The notes: a model not told the origin generated them from the letters alone. Shown: positions 42,401-51,766, numbered from the stretch's first letter. The stretch is DNA of 64,000 bases from Mycolicibacterium insubricum (GCF_010731615.1 NZ_AP022618.1:4464001-4528000); one strand, 5' to 3'. Made by a program: numbers and translations.

Positions 42401-43228
42401 ATGAACTTCGGCGACGCCCTGGTCAACCTGGCGACCGCACCGCTGCGGATCGGCCTGGCGGCGACCCAGGTCAGCCTGGAGGTGGCCAACGAGGTCATCG
42501 AGGTGGCCAAACGCGCCACCGGCGAGGTCCCCGGCGTCATCGGCGGGTCCACCGCCATGGTGCACATGCTCGGCCTCGACGAGACCGTGGCCCGCGCCCA
42601 GCGCATCGCCAAGCTGGCCGACGGGCTGCTGGCCGAGGACGCCCCGCTCACCCAGGCCATGTCGCCGGGCGGACCCGTCGACCGGTTGCTGCGCCCGGGC
42701 GGCCTGCTGGACCGGATGACGGCCCCGGGCGGGGTGCTCGACCGGCTGACCGCCGACGGCGGCGGTTTGGATCGCGCACTGGCCGACGGGGGCCTGGTCG
42801 ATCAGCTGCTCGACGAGAACGGGCTGGTGGAGCGGCTGCTCGCCGAGGACGGGCTGGCCGAGCGGCTGCTGGCCAACGACGGGCTGCTCACCCAGTTGCT
42901 GGCCGAGGACGGCCTGGCCGACCGGTTGCTCGGCGCCGACGGCGTCGTCGACCGGCTGTTGGCCACCGACGGGGTGGTGGACAAGCTCACCGCCCCCAAC
43001 GGGCCGCTGGAACAGCTGACCACCCTGGTCGACACCCTCAACCACCTGGCCCCGGCGTTCGACGCGCTGGTGCCCACCGTCAACACCCTCAACGACGCGG
43101 TCAACGGGCTGTCCACGGTGGTCAACCCGCTGAGCAATATCGCCGACCGGATCCCGCTGAGCCGTCGGCCCGGCCGTCGCAGCCCCAACCGCTCGGCGGG
43201 CTCCCATCGCATCATCGACGCCGACTGA
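42401..43228 (+). CDS. Decapeptide-repeat protein (probable Rv0756c counterpart)
   Basis: A 275-residue protein of unknown function. Residues 1-89 form an amphipathic, helix-prone N-terminal domain (LVNLATAPLRIGLAATQVSL and so on). Residues 90-209 are twelve tandem 10-residue units of the form (G/D/N)G-h-h-(D/E)-(R/Q/K)-L-h-A-x. They are followed by a helical stretch with repeated TLN/LVP segments and a basic tail (SRRPGRRSPNR). No signal peptide or membrane span is visible. The gene is divergent from phoP and matches the place of M. tuberculosis Rv0756c. It could be a lipid- or protein-binding scaffold; that is speculative. Confidence 0.75.
   Translation: MNFGDALVNLATAPLRIGLAATQVSLEVANEVIEVAKRATGEVPGVIGGSTAMVHMLGLDETVARAQRIAKLADGLLAEDAPLTQAMSPGGPVDRLLRPGGLLDRMTAPGGVLDRLTADGGGLDRALADGGLVDQLLDENGLVERLLAEDGLAERLLANDGLLTQLLAEDGLADRLLGADGVVDRLLATDGVVDKLTAPNGPLEQLTTLVDTLNHLAPAFDALVPTVNTLNDAVNGLSTVVNPLSNIADRIPLSRRPGRRSPNRSAGSHRIIDAD
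42668..43027 (+). repeat. Twelve 30-bp coding repeats
   Basis: Twelve in-register 30-base units encode decapeptides such as GGLLDRMTAP, DGLAERLLAN and DGVVDRLLAT. Units 6-11 are the most alike. No unit is broken by an insertion or frameshift, so the length in phase is under selection. Confidence 0.85.
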
Positions 43229-43263
43229 CTCCGGTAGTCTGACCCGGGCGTTGCCGCCCGTCC

Positions 43264-43338
43264 GCCTCCGTAGCTCAGTGGTAGAGCACCCGCCTTGTAA
43301 GCGGAAGGTCGTCAGTTCAATCCTGACCGGGGGCTCCA
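43264..43338 (+). tRNA. tRNA-Thr (anticodon TGT)
   Basis: A full cloverleaf can be drawn. The acceptor stem is GCCTCCG with CGGGGGC, the D-arm contains AGCTCAGTGGTAGAGC, the anticodon loop is CTTGTAA (anticodon TGT, reading ACA) and the T-arm is GTCAGTTCAATCCTGAC. The CCA end is encoded (43336-43338). A Fic gene ends 6 bases away on the opposite strand. Confidence 0.95.
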
Positions 43339-43344
43339 CCTTGC

Positions 43345-44517
43345 TCAGCCCCGTCGCCCGGCCCGTTCGGCGAATGCATCGAGCGCGGCGAGGATCTCCG
43401 GCGAGCGCCAGACCCGGTTGCGGGGACCGCTGGTCGTCTCGACGAGGATTCCCGCGTCGGCGAGCGGGTTCAGGTAGCGATGGGCATTGGTGGACTCAAT
43501 ACCCAGCTCCTGCGCAAGCAACGCAGCGTTGACGACCGGACGGCGGGTCAGCAGGTCGGCAACCTTCCACACCGCCGAGTCGGACCGCGCGGTGATCAGG
43601 TCATTCCAGTTCTTCCGGATACCGCGAAGGTCGGCGACCAATTGGCGGCCGTTCCCGACAGCCAGGATGCCGGCACGCGAGAAACACTCGACAATCGGCG
43701 CGGCATCGCCGTCGCGGTACGCGGTCAGCGCGGCGAAATAGGCATCCGTGTCGGCGAGTAAGCCGGCCGAGACGGGCACCATCACCTGCCGGGTCAACCC
43801 TTTGTTGCGCAGCATGGCCTGGACCAATGCGCGGCCGGTGCGCCCGTTGCCGTCGGTGAACGGGTGGATCGTCTCGAATTGCGCGTGGGCGACAGATGCC
43901 TGTGACAGGGCGGGAACATCGGCGCGCTGCGCGAAGGCAACCAGGTCGTCGACCGCGGCGGGGATCAGCTCGTGGCGCGGACCGATGAATGTCGCACCGA
44001 CGGGGGTGGTTCCGCCACCGATCCATACCGGCTCGGTGCGGAACTCACCGGGCGTGTGGCGCGGCTCGCCGGCCATCAGGGCGCGGTGCATCGCCAGGAT
44101 GGCGTCGGCGTCGATGCTGCCGGAAAGGGCGATCGCTGCCCGCATTGCCGCGGTGTTGGCGACGATTATCTCGGCGTTGCGCTTGGCGTGGCCGCCGGGC
44201 AGCTCCGCCTCGGCGATCGCCCGGGCCGATGCGGTCAGGTTCTCGATCTGTGAGCTGGCGGCGGACTCCGATCGCAGCAGCACCGCGGCAAACGGCGCTA
44301 TTTCGCCCCCGAGCTCGGCGTCGAAGCGGGTGATCTCGCGGCTGGCGTCCTCGGCCTCGGCGAGTACCGACGGCGGCAGGTCCAGAACCAGCTCGGCGAT
44401 ATCGGCCGGAATCACCGGGTGGTAGATGCCGTACTTCGCCGGTGCGGCACTCGAGGACCGCACCCCCTGCGGCTCCCACCGCACATCCTCGTAGCCGACG
44501 GAGCGAAGTGAGGTCAC
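43345..44517 (-). CDS. Fic family protein with C-terminal winged helix
   Basis: A 390-residue Fic protein. The catalytic loop is HPFTDGNGRTGRALVQAML, the complete HPFxxGNGRxxR motif, so the protein should transfer AMP (or another nucleotide part) to a target hydroxyl. An inhibitory helix SSQIEN, fitting (S/T)xxxE(G/N), lies N-terminal to the Fic core, so it is the self-inhibited class II type. The last 80 residues (VWKVADLLTRRPVVNAALLA, then LGIESTNAHRYLNPLADAGI) form a winged helix that may bind DNA. GTG is the start, 9 bases from a long perfect inverted repeat. Autoregulation is likely. Confidence 0.9.
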   Translation of the reverse strand: MTSLRSVGYEDVRWEPQGVRSSSAAPAKYGIYHPVIPADIAELVLDLPPSVLAEAEDASREITRFDAELGGEIAPFAAVLLRSESAASSQIENLTASARAIAEAELPGGHAKRNAEIIVANTAAMRAAIALSGSIDADAILAMHRALMAGEPRHTPGEFRTEPVWIGGGTTPVGATFIGPRHELIPAAVDDLVAFAQRADVPALSQASVAHAQFETIHPFTDGNGRTGRALVQAMLRNKGLTRQVMVPVSAGLLADTDAYFAALTAYRDGDAAPIVECFSRAGILAVGNGRQLVADLRGIRKNWNDLITARSDSAVWKVADLLTRRPVVNAALLAQELGIESTNAHRYLNPLADAGILVETTSGPRNRVWRSPEILAALDAFAERAGRRG

Positions 44518-44526
44518 CGAACCAGC

Positions 44527-44558
44527 TTAACTTCACTTAGATGATTAAGTGAAGTTAA
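44527..44558. promoter_or_regulatory. Fic operator: perfect 13-bp inverted repeat
   Basis: TTAACTTCACTTA, a 6-base spacer, then TAAGTGAAGTTAA: both arms match at all 13 positions. It lies immediately upstream of the fic start and is strikingly AT-rich in this GC-rich DNA. It is almost certainly a protein-binding site. The winged helix of the Fic protein is a candidate binder. Confidence 0.75.
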
Positions 44559-44567
44559 AGGGAGAGG

Positions 44568-44580
44568 TTGACTTCACTTA
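44568..44580 (+). promoter_or_regulatory. Third copy of the Fic operator half-site
   Basis: TTGACTTCACTTA differs from the operator arm at one base and lies 9 bases from it in the same orientation as the first arm. It overlaps the last codons and stop of gabD. It may give a bound protein a third contact. Confidence 0.5.
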
Positions 44581-46046
44581 GCCGGGTAAGCGGGCGGTAA
44601 AGCGATGTACTTGATGTTCAGGTACTCCTCGATGCCCTCGCTGCCGCCCTCGGTGCCCAGGCCGGACTGCTTGATGCCGCCGAAGGGGGCGGCGGGGTCG
44701 GAGATCACCCCGCGGTTCACCCCGACCATGCCGGCCTGCAGCGCCCGCGACACCCGCTGCACCCGGGCCAGGTTCTGGCTGTAGAAGTACGCCGCCAGCC
44801 CGTACTCGGTGTCGTTGGCCGCGGCGATCGCCTCCTCCTCGGTGTCGAACCCGACGATGGCCGCGACCGGGCCGAAGATCTCCTCGGTCAGGATCGCGCA
44901 GCCGTCGGGGATCTCGTCGATGACGGTCGGCTGGTAGAAGAAGCCCGGCCCGTCGACCACCGCACCGCCGGTGCGCACCCGGGCGCCGGCGGCGGCCGCG
45001 GCGTCGACCAGCTCGGCGATCGAGGATCGCTGCCCGGCGTTGATGATCGGGCCGACGTTGCTGTAGTCGTGCCAGCCGGGCCCGGTGCGCAGCGCCGCGA
45101 TCCGCTCGGTCAGCGCGGCGCTGAACTGCTCCCGGACCGGGTTGTGCACCAGGATCCGGTTGGCTGCCGTGCAGGCCTCCCCACCGTTGCGCATCTTGGC
45201 GGCCATCGCACCCTCGACGGCGGCGTCGATGTCGGCGTCGTCGAAGACGATGAACGGCGCGTTGCCGCCGAGCTCCATCGAAGTCCGCAGCACGTTCCCG
45301 GCGGCCTGGGCCAGCAGGATCTTGCCGACGCCGGTGGAACCGGTGAAGGACACCTTGCGCAGCCGGGTGTCGTTCATCAGCTCGGCCACCACGGTGGCGG
45401 CGTCGGTGGTCGGCAGCACCGACAGCACTCCGGCCGGCAGCCCGACCTCGGTGAACACCTGCCCCAGCGCCAGCATTGTCAGCGGAGTGTCCTCGGCGGG
45501 TTTGACGATCATGGTGGCCCCGGCCGCCAGCGCCGGCCCGATCTTGCGGGTACCCATGGCCAGCGGAAAGTTCCACGGGGTGATCGCCAGGCACGGCCCG
45601 ACGGGCTCGCGGGTCACCAGGATCTCCCCGGTGCCCGCCGGCGCGGTCGCGGTTCGCCCGCCGATGCGCACCGCCTCCTCGGAGAACCAGCGCAGGAACT
45701 CCGCACCGTAGGCGACCTCACCGCGGGCCTCGGGCAGCACCTTACCCATCTCCAGGGTCATCAGCAGCGCGAAGTCGTCGGCGCGGGCGGTGACCGTCTC
45801 GAATGCCGCCCGCAGTATCTCGGCCCGTTTGCGCGGCGGGGTGGCGGCCCAGTCGTCGGCTGCGGCGACGGCGGCGTCCAGGGCGGCGCGGGCGTCGGCG
45901 GGGGTGGCGTCGGCGACCTCGGCCAGCACCGTCCCGGTGGCCGGGTTGAGCACCTCGAAGGTGCGTCCGGATTCACTGGGCGCGCTCGCCCCACGGTGCC
46001 ACAGCCCGGTGGGCACCGACGCGATCAGTTCCTCGGCGGTCTTCAC
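44574..46046 (-). CDS. gabD: Succinate-semialdehyde dehydrogenase (NAD(P)+)
   Basis: A 490-residue aldehyde dehydrogenase that oxidises succinate semialdehyde to succinate. It shows ITPWNFPLAMGTRKIGPALA, FTGSTGVGKILLAQAA, the glutamate in SMELGGNAPFIVFDDAD, the cysteine in NGGEACTAANR, and the GabD-like ending SGLGTEGGSEGIEEYLNIKY. GTG start, overlapping gabT (GTGA). It is the last step of the GABA route encoded by the operon from 53244 down to here. Its 3' end carries a Fic-operator half-site. Confidence 0.92.
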   Translation of the reverse strand: MKTAEELIASVPTGLWHRGASAPSESGRTFEVLNPATGTVLAEVADATPADARAALDAAVAAADDWAATPPRKRAEILRAAFETVTARADDFALLMTLEMGKVLPEARGEVAYGAEFLRWFSEEAVRIGGRTATAPAGTGEILVTREPVGPCLAITPWNFPLAMGTRKIGPALAAGATMIVKPAEDTPLTMLALGQVFTEVGLPAGVLSVLPTTDAATVVAELMNDTRLRKVSFTGSTGVGKILLAQAAGNVLRTSMELGGNAPFIVFDDADIDAAVEGAMAAKMRNGGEACTAANRILVHNPVREQFSAALTERIAALRTGPGWHDYSNVGPIINAGQRSSIAELVDAAAAAGARVRTGGAVVDGPGFFYQPTVIDEIPDGCAILTEEIFGPVAAIVGFDTEEEAIAAANDTEYGLAAYFYSQNLARVQRVSRALQAGMVGVNRGVISDPAAPFGGIKQSGLGTEGGSEGIEEYLNIKYIALPPAYPAK

Positions 46047-47392
46047 GGCTGCTCCCCCACGGCTTCGCGGATGGCGGTCTCCAGCACCGACAGCCCGTCG
46101 TCGAGCAGGTCGTCGCCGATGACCAGCGGGGGCAGCAGCCGGATCACGTTGCCGTAGGTGCCGCAGGTCAGGATCAGCACGCCGGCGGCCAGGGCCTTGG
46201 CGGCCACCGCCCTGGTCAGCGCGGGGTCCGGTTCGTAGCCGTCGGCGCCGACGAGTTCGACGGCGATCATCGCGCCGCGGCCGCGGACCTCACCGATGCA
46301 CCCGACGTCGGCGGCCAGCGCGCGCAGCCGGGTCACCACGGTGGATTCGATGGCCCGGGCCCGGCTCACCAGGTCGAGCTCGACCATGGTGTCCAGGGTG
46401 GCCAGGGCGGCCGCGCACGCCACCGGGTTGCCGCCGTAGGTGCCGCCCAGGCCACCGGGATGGACCTTGTCGAGCAGGTCGGCGCGGCCGGTGATCGCCG
46501 ACAGCGGCATGCCCCCGGCGATGCCCTTGGCCATGGTGATGATGTCGGGCACCAGGTTCTCATGCGAGCTGGCGAACCAGTCACCGGTGCGGGCGAACCC
46601 GGTCTGCACCTCGTCGGCGATGAACACCACCCCGTTGGCCTTCGCCCACTCCGCCAGGGCGGGCAGGAAGCCGGGTGCGGGCACGATGAACCCGCCCTCG
46701 CCCTGGATCGGTTCGATGATCAACGCGGCCACCGAGTCCGCGCCGATCTGCTTCTCGATGGCGGTGATGGCCCGCCGCGCCGCGGCCGGTCCGTCGACAC
46801 CGGGGTCGCGGAACGGGTACGACATCGGCATCCGGTACACCTCCGGCGCGAACGGGCCGAAATGCGCCTTGTACGGCATCGCTTTCGCGGTCAGTGCCAT
46901 GGTCAGGTTGGTGCGTCCGTGATAGGCGTGGTCGAAGGCGACGACGGCGTCGCGGCCGGTGGCCAACCGGGCGGCCTTGACGGCGTTCTCCACCGCCTCG
47001 GCGCCGGAGTTGAACAGCACGGTGCGTTTGTCGCGGTCGCCGGGGGTCAACGCGTTGAGCCGTTCGGCCACCGCGATGTAACCCTCGTAGGGGGTGACCA
47101 TGAAGCAGGTGTGGGTGAAGTGACCGACCTGTTCGCGCACGGCCTCGGCCACCCGCGGATCGGACGCCCCGACGGTGGTCACCGCGATGCCGGAGCCCAG
47201 GTCGATCAGCGAGTTGCCGTCGACGTCGACGATGACGCCACCGTCGGCGTCGGCGGCGTAGACCGGCACGGTGGAGCCGACACCGGCGGCCACCGCGACG
47301 GCGCGCCGCGCCGCCAGGTCGGTCGATCGGGGCCCGGGCAGCGCGGTGCGCAGCTCGCGGACCTGCGGTAGGCGGTAACGCAATTCGGTCAT
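46043..47392 (-). CDS. gabT: 4-aminobutyrate aminotransferase
   Basis: A 449-residue class III PLP aminotransferase. It shows LFNSGAEAVENAVKAAR, AFDHAYHGRTNLTMALTAK, IIEPIQGEGGFIVPAPGFL, the aspartate in FIADEVQTGFARTG and the PLP lysine in ITMAKGIAGGMPLSA. The substrate preference for 4-aminobutyrate is inferred from these GabT-like segments and from the overlap with gabD. The start overlaps the permease stop (ATGA). Confidence 0.94.
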   Translation of the reverse strand: MTELRYRLPQVRELRTALPGPRSTDLAARRAVAVAAGVGSTVPVYAADADGGVIVDVDGNSLIDLGSGIAVTTVGASDPRVAEAVREQVGHFTHTCFMVTPYEGYIAVAERLNALTPGDRDKRTVLFNSGAEAVENAVKAARLATGRDAVVAFDHAYHGRTNLTMALTAKAMPYKAHFGPFAPEVYRMPMSYPFRDPGVDGPAAARRAITAIEKQIGADSVAALIIEPIQGEGGFIVPAPGFLPALAEWAKANGVVFIADEVQTGFARTGDWFASSHENLVPDIITMAKGIAGGMPLSAITGRADLLDKVHPGGLGGTYGGNPVACAAALATLDTMVELDLVSRARAIESTVVTRLRALAADVGCIGEVRGRGAMIAVELVGADGYEPDPALTRAVAAKALAAGVLILTCGTYGNVIRLLPPLVIGDDLLDDGLSVLETAIREAVGEQP

Positions 47393-48978
47393 GGCACCTG
47401 TTCCAGGTCGTCGGTCAACGGCGGGGTCTCGCGGCTCAACGTCTCGCCGCGGAAGAAACTCGGGTGTCGGGAACGCTGCACATACATCAGCACCGCACCG
47501 GCCAGCAACAGCCCGACGCTGATGTAGAACACCACGCCCGGGGCATGCAGGTTGATCGGGTGGCCCGCCACGTCGACTTCGGTGAGCACCGGGCCGGCGG
47601 CCCACGCCTCACCCACCGAGATGACGAACACCAGCACCAGGATGACGCCGCCGATCAGCGGGCAAATGAACTTGTAGACAATGTTTTTCGCATTGTCGAA
47701 CAGTTCCCGGCGGAAGAACCAGATGCAGGCGAATGCGGTGATGCCGTAGTACCAGCAGATCATGATGCCCAGTGCGGCAACGGTATCCATCAGCGCCTTC
47801 TCCGACACCACCTTCATCACCGCGTAGAACACCGCGGTGATGACCCCGGCCACCACCGTCGCGTACGTCGGGCCGAGGTAGCGCGGGTGTACCGAGGCCA
47901 ACCGCTTCGGGAACGCGCCGTAGGCCCCCATGGCAAGCATGGCGCGCGCGGCGGGCAGGAACGTGGTCTGCAGGCTGGCCGCCGACGAGGCGAAGATCGC
48001 CAGGAACAGCAACAGCCCCAACCACTTGCCCAGCACCGGGTCGGCCAGCGGCTTGAAGACGTTCTCGCCGTTGTCCTCGTTGCCCAGGCCGATGCCCTTG
48101 TCCCCGACACCGGCGTACATCATCACCGCGACGGACACCAGCAGGTAGGTGCCCAGGATGGTGATGACGGCCAGCAGGCCGGCCCGCCCGGGGGTCTTCT
48201 GCGGGTCCTTGGACTCCTCCCCCAGCGTCAGGCAGGTGTCCCAGCCCCAGAACGCGAAGATCGAACCGGTCAGCCCGACGACGAACGCGGTGATGGCGAT
48301 GCCGTGCAGCGGGTTGAACCAGTCGAAGCTGAAGGATTCGCTGAGCGTCTGGCCGTCGAAGGTGGCCGGGTGGGTGACGGATTTGTAGATTGCCATGCCG
48401 GCGAACAGCACCAGCACCACCATCTGGAAACCGACCAGGCCGTACTGCAGTTTCTCCGAGGTGGAGATACCGCGGCTGGAGATGTAGGTGGCCAGCGCGA
48501 TGAACACCAGGGTGGTGGCGATGTTGACCGCCTTGTTGTCGGCCAGGTCGTCGATGCCGGGTATCCCGAGCAGTTGCGACAGGAACAGGTAGAAGTATTC
48601 GACGGCGATGGCGGCCAGGTTGGACAGCACGATGATGGTGGCCAGCACCATGCCCCAGCCGCACATCCAACCGACGTAGGGGCCGAATGCCTTGGTGGAC
48701 CAGGTGAAGGACGCCCCACAGTCCGGCGCCCGGGAGTTCAGTTCCCGATAGGCGTAGGCCGTGAGGAACATCGGGATGAAACCGGCGATGAAGATCGCCG
48801 GCATCTTCAGCCCGACCGCCGCCACGATCAGGCCGATGCTGGCGGTCAGCGTGTAACCGGGCGCCACGCACGAAACACCCAGTACCGCACCGGCAAACGT
48901 ACCGACCTTGCCGCCGGCCAGGCCCTTGTCGACGAGGTCGGATCCGCGCGGGGTGAGCTGGGGTTCGCCGGTGGTCAT
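47389..48978 (-). CDS. APC family amino acid/amine permease
   Basis: A 529-residue membrane transporter with about 12 hydrophobic segments. It has the APC N-terminal pattern GTFAGAVLGVSCVAPGYTLTA and a pronounced TM-rich body (FWGWDTCLTLGEESKDPQKTPGRA is the consensus loop). It sits between gabT and a universal stress protein in one tightly overlapping operon. The likely cargo is GABA, putrescine or a related amine. The start overlaps the USP stop (TGATG). Confidence 0.88.
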   Translation of the reverse strand: MTTGEPQLTPRGSDLVDKGLAGGKVGTFAGAVLGVSCVAPGYTLTASIGLIVAAVGLKMPAIFIAGFIPMFLTAYAYRELNSRAPDCGASFTWSTKAFGPYVGWMCGWGMVLATIIVLSNLAAIAVEYFYLFLSQLLGIPGIDDLADNKAVNIATTLVFIALATYISSRGISTSEKLQYGLVGFQMVVLVLFAGMAIYKSVTHPATFDGQTLSESFSFDWFNPLHGIAITAFVVGLTGSIFAFWGWDTCLTLGEESKDPQKTPGRAGLLAVITILGTYLLVSVAVMMYAGVGDKGIGLGNEDNGENVFKPLADPVLGKWLGLLLFLAIFASSAASLQTTFLPAARAMLAMGAYGAFPKRLASVHPRYLGPTYATVVAGVITAVFYAVMKVVSEKALMDTVAALGIMICWYYGITAFACIWFFRRELFDNAKNIVYKFICPLIGGVILVLVFVISVGEAWAAGPVLTEVDVAGHPINLHAPGVVFYISVGLLLAGAVLMYVQRSRHPSFFRGETLSRETPPLTDDLEQVP

Positions 48979-49850
48979 CACATCTCCCGCGGTACGACGA
49001 TCATCGGGACGGCCAGCACCCGCATCATCTTGGCCGCGGTGGAACCCAGGAACAGCCGCCGGGGGGCGGCCAGCCGGCTGGATCCGGCGACGATGACATC
49101 GCCGGGCTGCCAGTCGAGTCCGGAGACGGCCTCTTCGACGCTGGGCCCGGTGGCCACCACGGATTCGACGGCGACGGTTTCGGGCAGCCGGGCTCGGGCG
49201 TTGTCCAGCAGTTCCTGCGCGTGCGCGGCAGCCTCGGCCAGCGCGTCCGGGTCGGCCCGGCGCCGGCTGGGCATCAGGTCCAGGGCGACCAGTGAGACCA
49301 GCCGCAGCGGCACGTGCGCCCGCTGGCAGCCGGCCACGGCGACGTCGAGCAATTCGTCGGCGCCGGGGCCGGTGCCCAGCGCGGCGGTGATCGAACGCAC
49401 CGACGTGACGCTCGATTCCCGGGTTCCCCGGGGGGCCAACGCCAATGGCAGTGGCGCCGAGTGGATCAGCCCGTTGACCACCGATCCCAGGGTGAAGTTG
49501 GCCAGCAGCCCGCCGCCGGACCCGCCGGCCACGATCAGTGCCGCGCCGACGCGCTCCGCCTCGGCGATGATGCCCTCGGTGGTCGAGTCGTAGATGCCGA
49601 TGTGGGTGCTGACCGCGACGTCGTCGGGGATCAGATGCCGGGCGTCGGCCAACCAGTCGTCGGCCGCGTCGGTGATGACCTCCTCGAAGTCACCGGCGGT
49701 CAGCGCCGCTCCGGTGTCCGGCGGCACCACCATGCCGACGGCCAGTTCGGCGCCCAGGCTGCGGGCCAGCATGACCCCCAGCGTCAGTGCATCCCGGCCG
49801 CCGTCGGTGGCCAGGTAGGCGACGTAGATCTTCATTGGCGCGGCGCTCAT
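48978..49850 (-). CDS. Tandem universal stress protein (USP)
   Basis: A 290-residue protein with two USP domains. Domain 1 runs from KIYVAYLATDGGRDAL to LIVAGGSGGGLLANFTLGSVV; domain 2 runs from SVRSITAALGTGPGADELL to VIVAGSSRLAAPRRLFLGST. Both end in the nucleotide-loop region followed by a VPxxVVPR-type strand. The ATG at 49850 overlaps the amine-oxidase stop (ATGA). Its coupling to a permease recurs at 57931-58821. The role is unknown; USPs can bind ATP or act as regulators of transporters. Confidence 0.85.
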   Translation of the reverse strand: MSAAPMKIYVAYLATDGGRDALTLGVMLARSLGAELAVGMVVPPDTGAALTAGDFEEVITDAADDWLADARHLIPDDVAVSTHIGIYDSTTEGIIAEAERVGAALIVAGGSGGGLLANFTLGSVVNGLIHSAPLPLALAPRGTRESSVTSVRSITAALGTGPGADELLDVAVAGCQRAHVPLRLVSLVALDLMPSRRRADPDALAEAAAHAQELLDNARARLPETVAVESVVATGPSVEEAVSGLDWQPGDVIVAGSSRLAAPRRLFLGSTAAKMMRVLAVPMIVVPREM

Positions 49851-51766
49851 CGACAGCACTTCGCGGGGGTGGGTGCGACGTCCAGGGCCGGGGTGCGGTC
49901 GAAGAAGCCGAACGGTTTGAGCCAGAAGCTGACGACGTCGACGGGCATGATCGGCCAGTCCTCGGGCCGGGTGACGTGGTGGATGCCGAAGGTGTACCAG
50001 AGCACCACGTCGGTGTTCTCGATGTTGCGGTTGGCCTTGGTCCATTCCGGCAGGCCCATGCCCGGGCCGCCCTGGTTGACGAATTCACCTGCGGGCCAGC
50101 GTTCGTCGTCGGCGTTGGGGGTCACCCACAGGGTGTGCTTGATGACCTCGCAGCGGCCCAGGATCGGGGAGTCGTCGGCGAACATGGGCGGGAAGGCGCC
50201 GCTGGGCGACAGCTTGTAGGCGGGGTGGGCGCCGATGGGAGTGCGGACGTTGTCGTTGACGACCTTCCAGGACCGCTGGGTGGCGTAGTCGGGGTTCTGC
50301 TTGCCCTCGGCCTCGGTGCGCAGCGGGGTGTTGACCTGGCGCAGTGACAGTCCGTACGGGTTGTCCGGCCCGACGGGTTCGATCTCGGTGTCCGACCGGT
50401 ACACCGTGTTGGCGGTGCCGTCGATGTCGAGATCCATTCTGGCGGTGAGGAAATGCTGATGCAGCGGTGCGTAGGTGCGGTTGTCGACGATGGTGCCGTG
50501 CGGGTTGGATTCACCGGGGTTGAGGTGGCTGACCACCATGATGCCGGTGGCCCGGACCTCGCATTCGATGTTGCCGTCGGTGTAGAAGCGCCAGTAGGTC
50601 AGGTACTCGTAGTTGGCGACGGTGACGTGGAAGGAGACCGTGAGGCGGCGCATCCGGCGCACCTGCGCGCCGTCGTGGTGGTCGACGTGCTTCCACAGAA
50701 CGGCGTTGTCCTCTTCGTGGATGCAGATCGCGTTCTCGATGGTCTTGGGCCGCCCGGCGCTGTCGTGGATGACGGCATCGAGGTAGCGGATCTCGCCGAG
50801 GCAGTCACAGCCCAGGGTCAGCGACGTCGTCATGAATCCCAGCCCCCACTCGCCGATGTCGAACGCGGTGCGCCGGAAGTGGTCGTCGCAGTGGTCCCGG
50901 TAGGGCACCACCATTTCGGCGAACGACAGCCGGTGCGCGATGGAGCGCTGCCGGCCGTTGTCGTTGTAGGAGACGGTGTGCAGGGTCATGCCCTCGCGCG
51001 GGTTGAACCCGACCCGCAGGCTCCAGTTCTGCCAGGTCAGTTTGTTGCCGTCGAGGGTGAACGACGGGCCGCCCGCCTGGGTGATGTCCAGCGGCTGCAG
51101 CGGCGGCCGGGTGCTGGCGGCCCGGATGGATTCGGGCACCATCCGGGGAACGTATTCGCCCATGATCTCCGGGCGCTGCACGGTGAAGGTGTCCTCGATG
51201 CGCAACAGTTCCATGGTGTTGAGGTCGATGACGAAGTGCAGGCCGTTGACCGGGCCGGCGTACGGGTTGGCACCGGCGGCCGCGCGCACCCAGGTGTCGG
51301 TCCAGCCGATGCGCCGGCCGGCGTACTCCGGCGGCACCAGGACACCGGCGTAGGTCCAGGTGTCCATGAACACCAGGTCCAGGTCGGTGATGCCGCGCCC
51401 GGCCAGCGCGGCGATCACCTCGGGGTTGCGCCGCAGTGCCGCGTCGGCCTCCTCCCACTCGTCGACGGTGACGTTGGTCTGCACGTCCGGGACGTGCTCG
51501 AAGGACACCACCGACCCGGCCGACACCGACACCCGGGCCTTGTAGGTGCGGTTGGTCGCCCGCTCGAAGACCAGGACGTCGGCGAGGCGCTCGCACGGTG
51601 TGCCGTCGGCGTCGAAGGCGGAGATGTCGGCTTTCGACGGCTCGCGCAGGGCGATGCCGGCGTAGCGCCAGCCGGCGCCGACGCCGTGGGCGTCGGCGAG
51701 CAGGCGGGTGACGGTGTCGATCTCGTCGGCGGTGAGCGGGTCGAGCGGGTGGAAGGTGTGCGGCAT
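49847..51766 (-). CDS. Copper-containing primary-amine oxidase
   Basis: A 639-residue copper amine oxidase that converts a primary amine to an aldehyde with release of ammonia and H2O2. The tyrosine that becomes topaquinone is Tyr386 in TVANYEYLTYW. The copper ligands include His436 and His438 (LHQHFLTAR), and the catalytic base is Asp303 in AFDIGEWGLG. ATG at 51766 gives the normal length; a much longer open frame upstream is antisense to the neighbouring gene. With the next gene it would turn putrescine into GABA. Confidence 0.93.
   Translation of the reverse strand: MPHTFHPLDPLTADEIDTVTRLLADAHGVGAGWRYAGIALREPSKADISAFDADGTPCERLADVLVFERATNRTYKARVSVSAGSVVSFEHVPDVQTNVTVDEWEEADAALRRNPEVIAALAGRGITDLDLVFMDTWTYAGVLVPPEYAGRRIGWTDTWVRAAAGANPYAGPVNGLHFVIDLNTMELLRIEDTFTVQRPEIMGEYVPRMVPESIRAASTRPPLQPLDITQAGGPSFTLDGNKLTWQNWSLRVGFNPREGMTLHTVSYNDNGRQRSIAHRLSFAEMVVPYRDHCDDHFRRTAFDIGEWGLGFMTTSLTLGCDCLGEIRYLDAVIHDSAGRPKTIENAICIHEEDNAVLWKHVDHHDGAQVRRMRRLTVSFHVTVANYEYLTYWRFYTDGNIECEVRATGIMVVSHLNPGESNPHGTIVDNRTYAPLHQHFLTARMDLDIDGTANTVYRSDTEIEPVGPDNPYGLSLRQVNTPLRTEAEGKQNPDYATQRSWKVVNDNVRTPIGAHPAYKLSPSGAFPPMFADDSPILGRCEVIKHTLWVTPNADDERWPAGEFVNQGGPGMGLPEWTKANRNIENTDVVLWYTFGIHHVTRPEDWPIMPVDVVSFWLKPFGFFDRTPALDVAPTPAKCCR

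Noticed and set aside
42668..43027. CRISPR-like array
   Set aside because: The 30-bp units are contiguous coding repeats with no spacers between them. No CRISPR array or cas gene was seen in the window.
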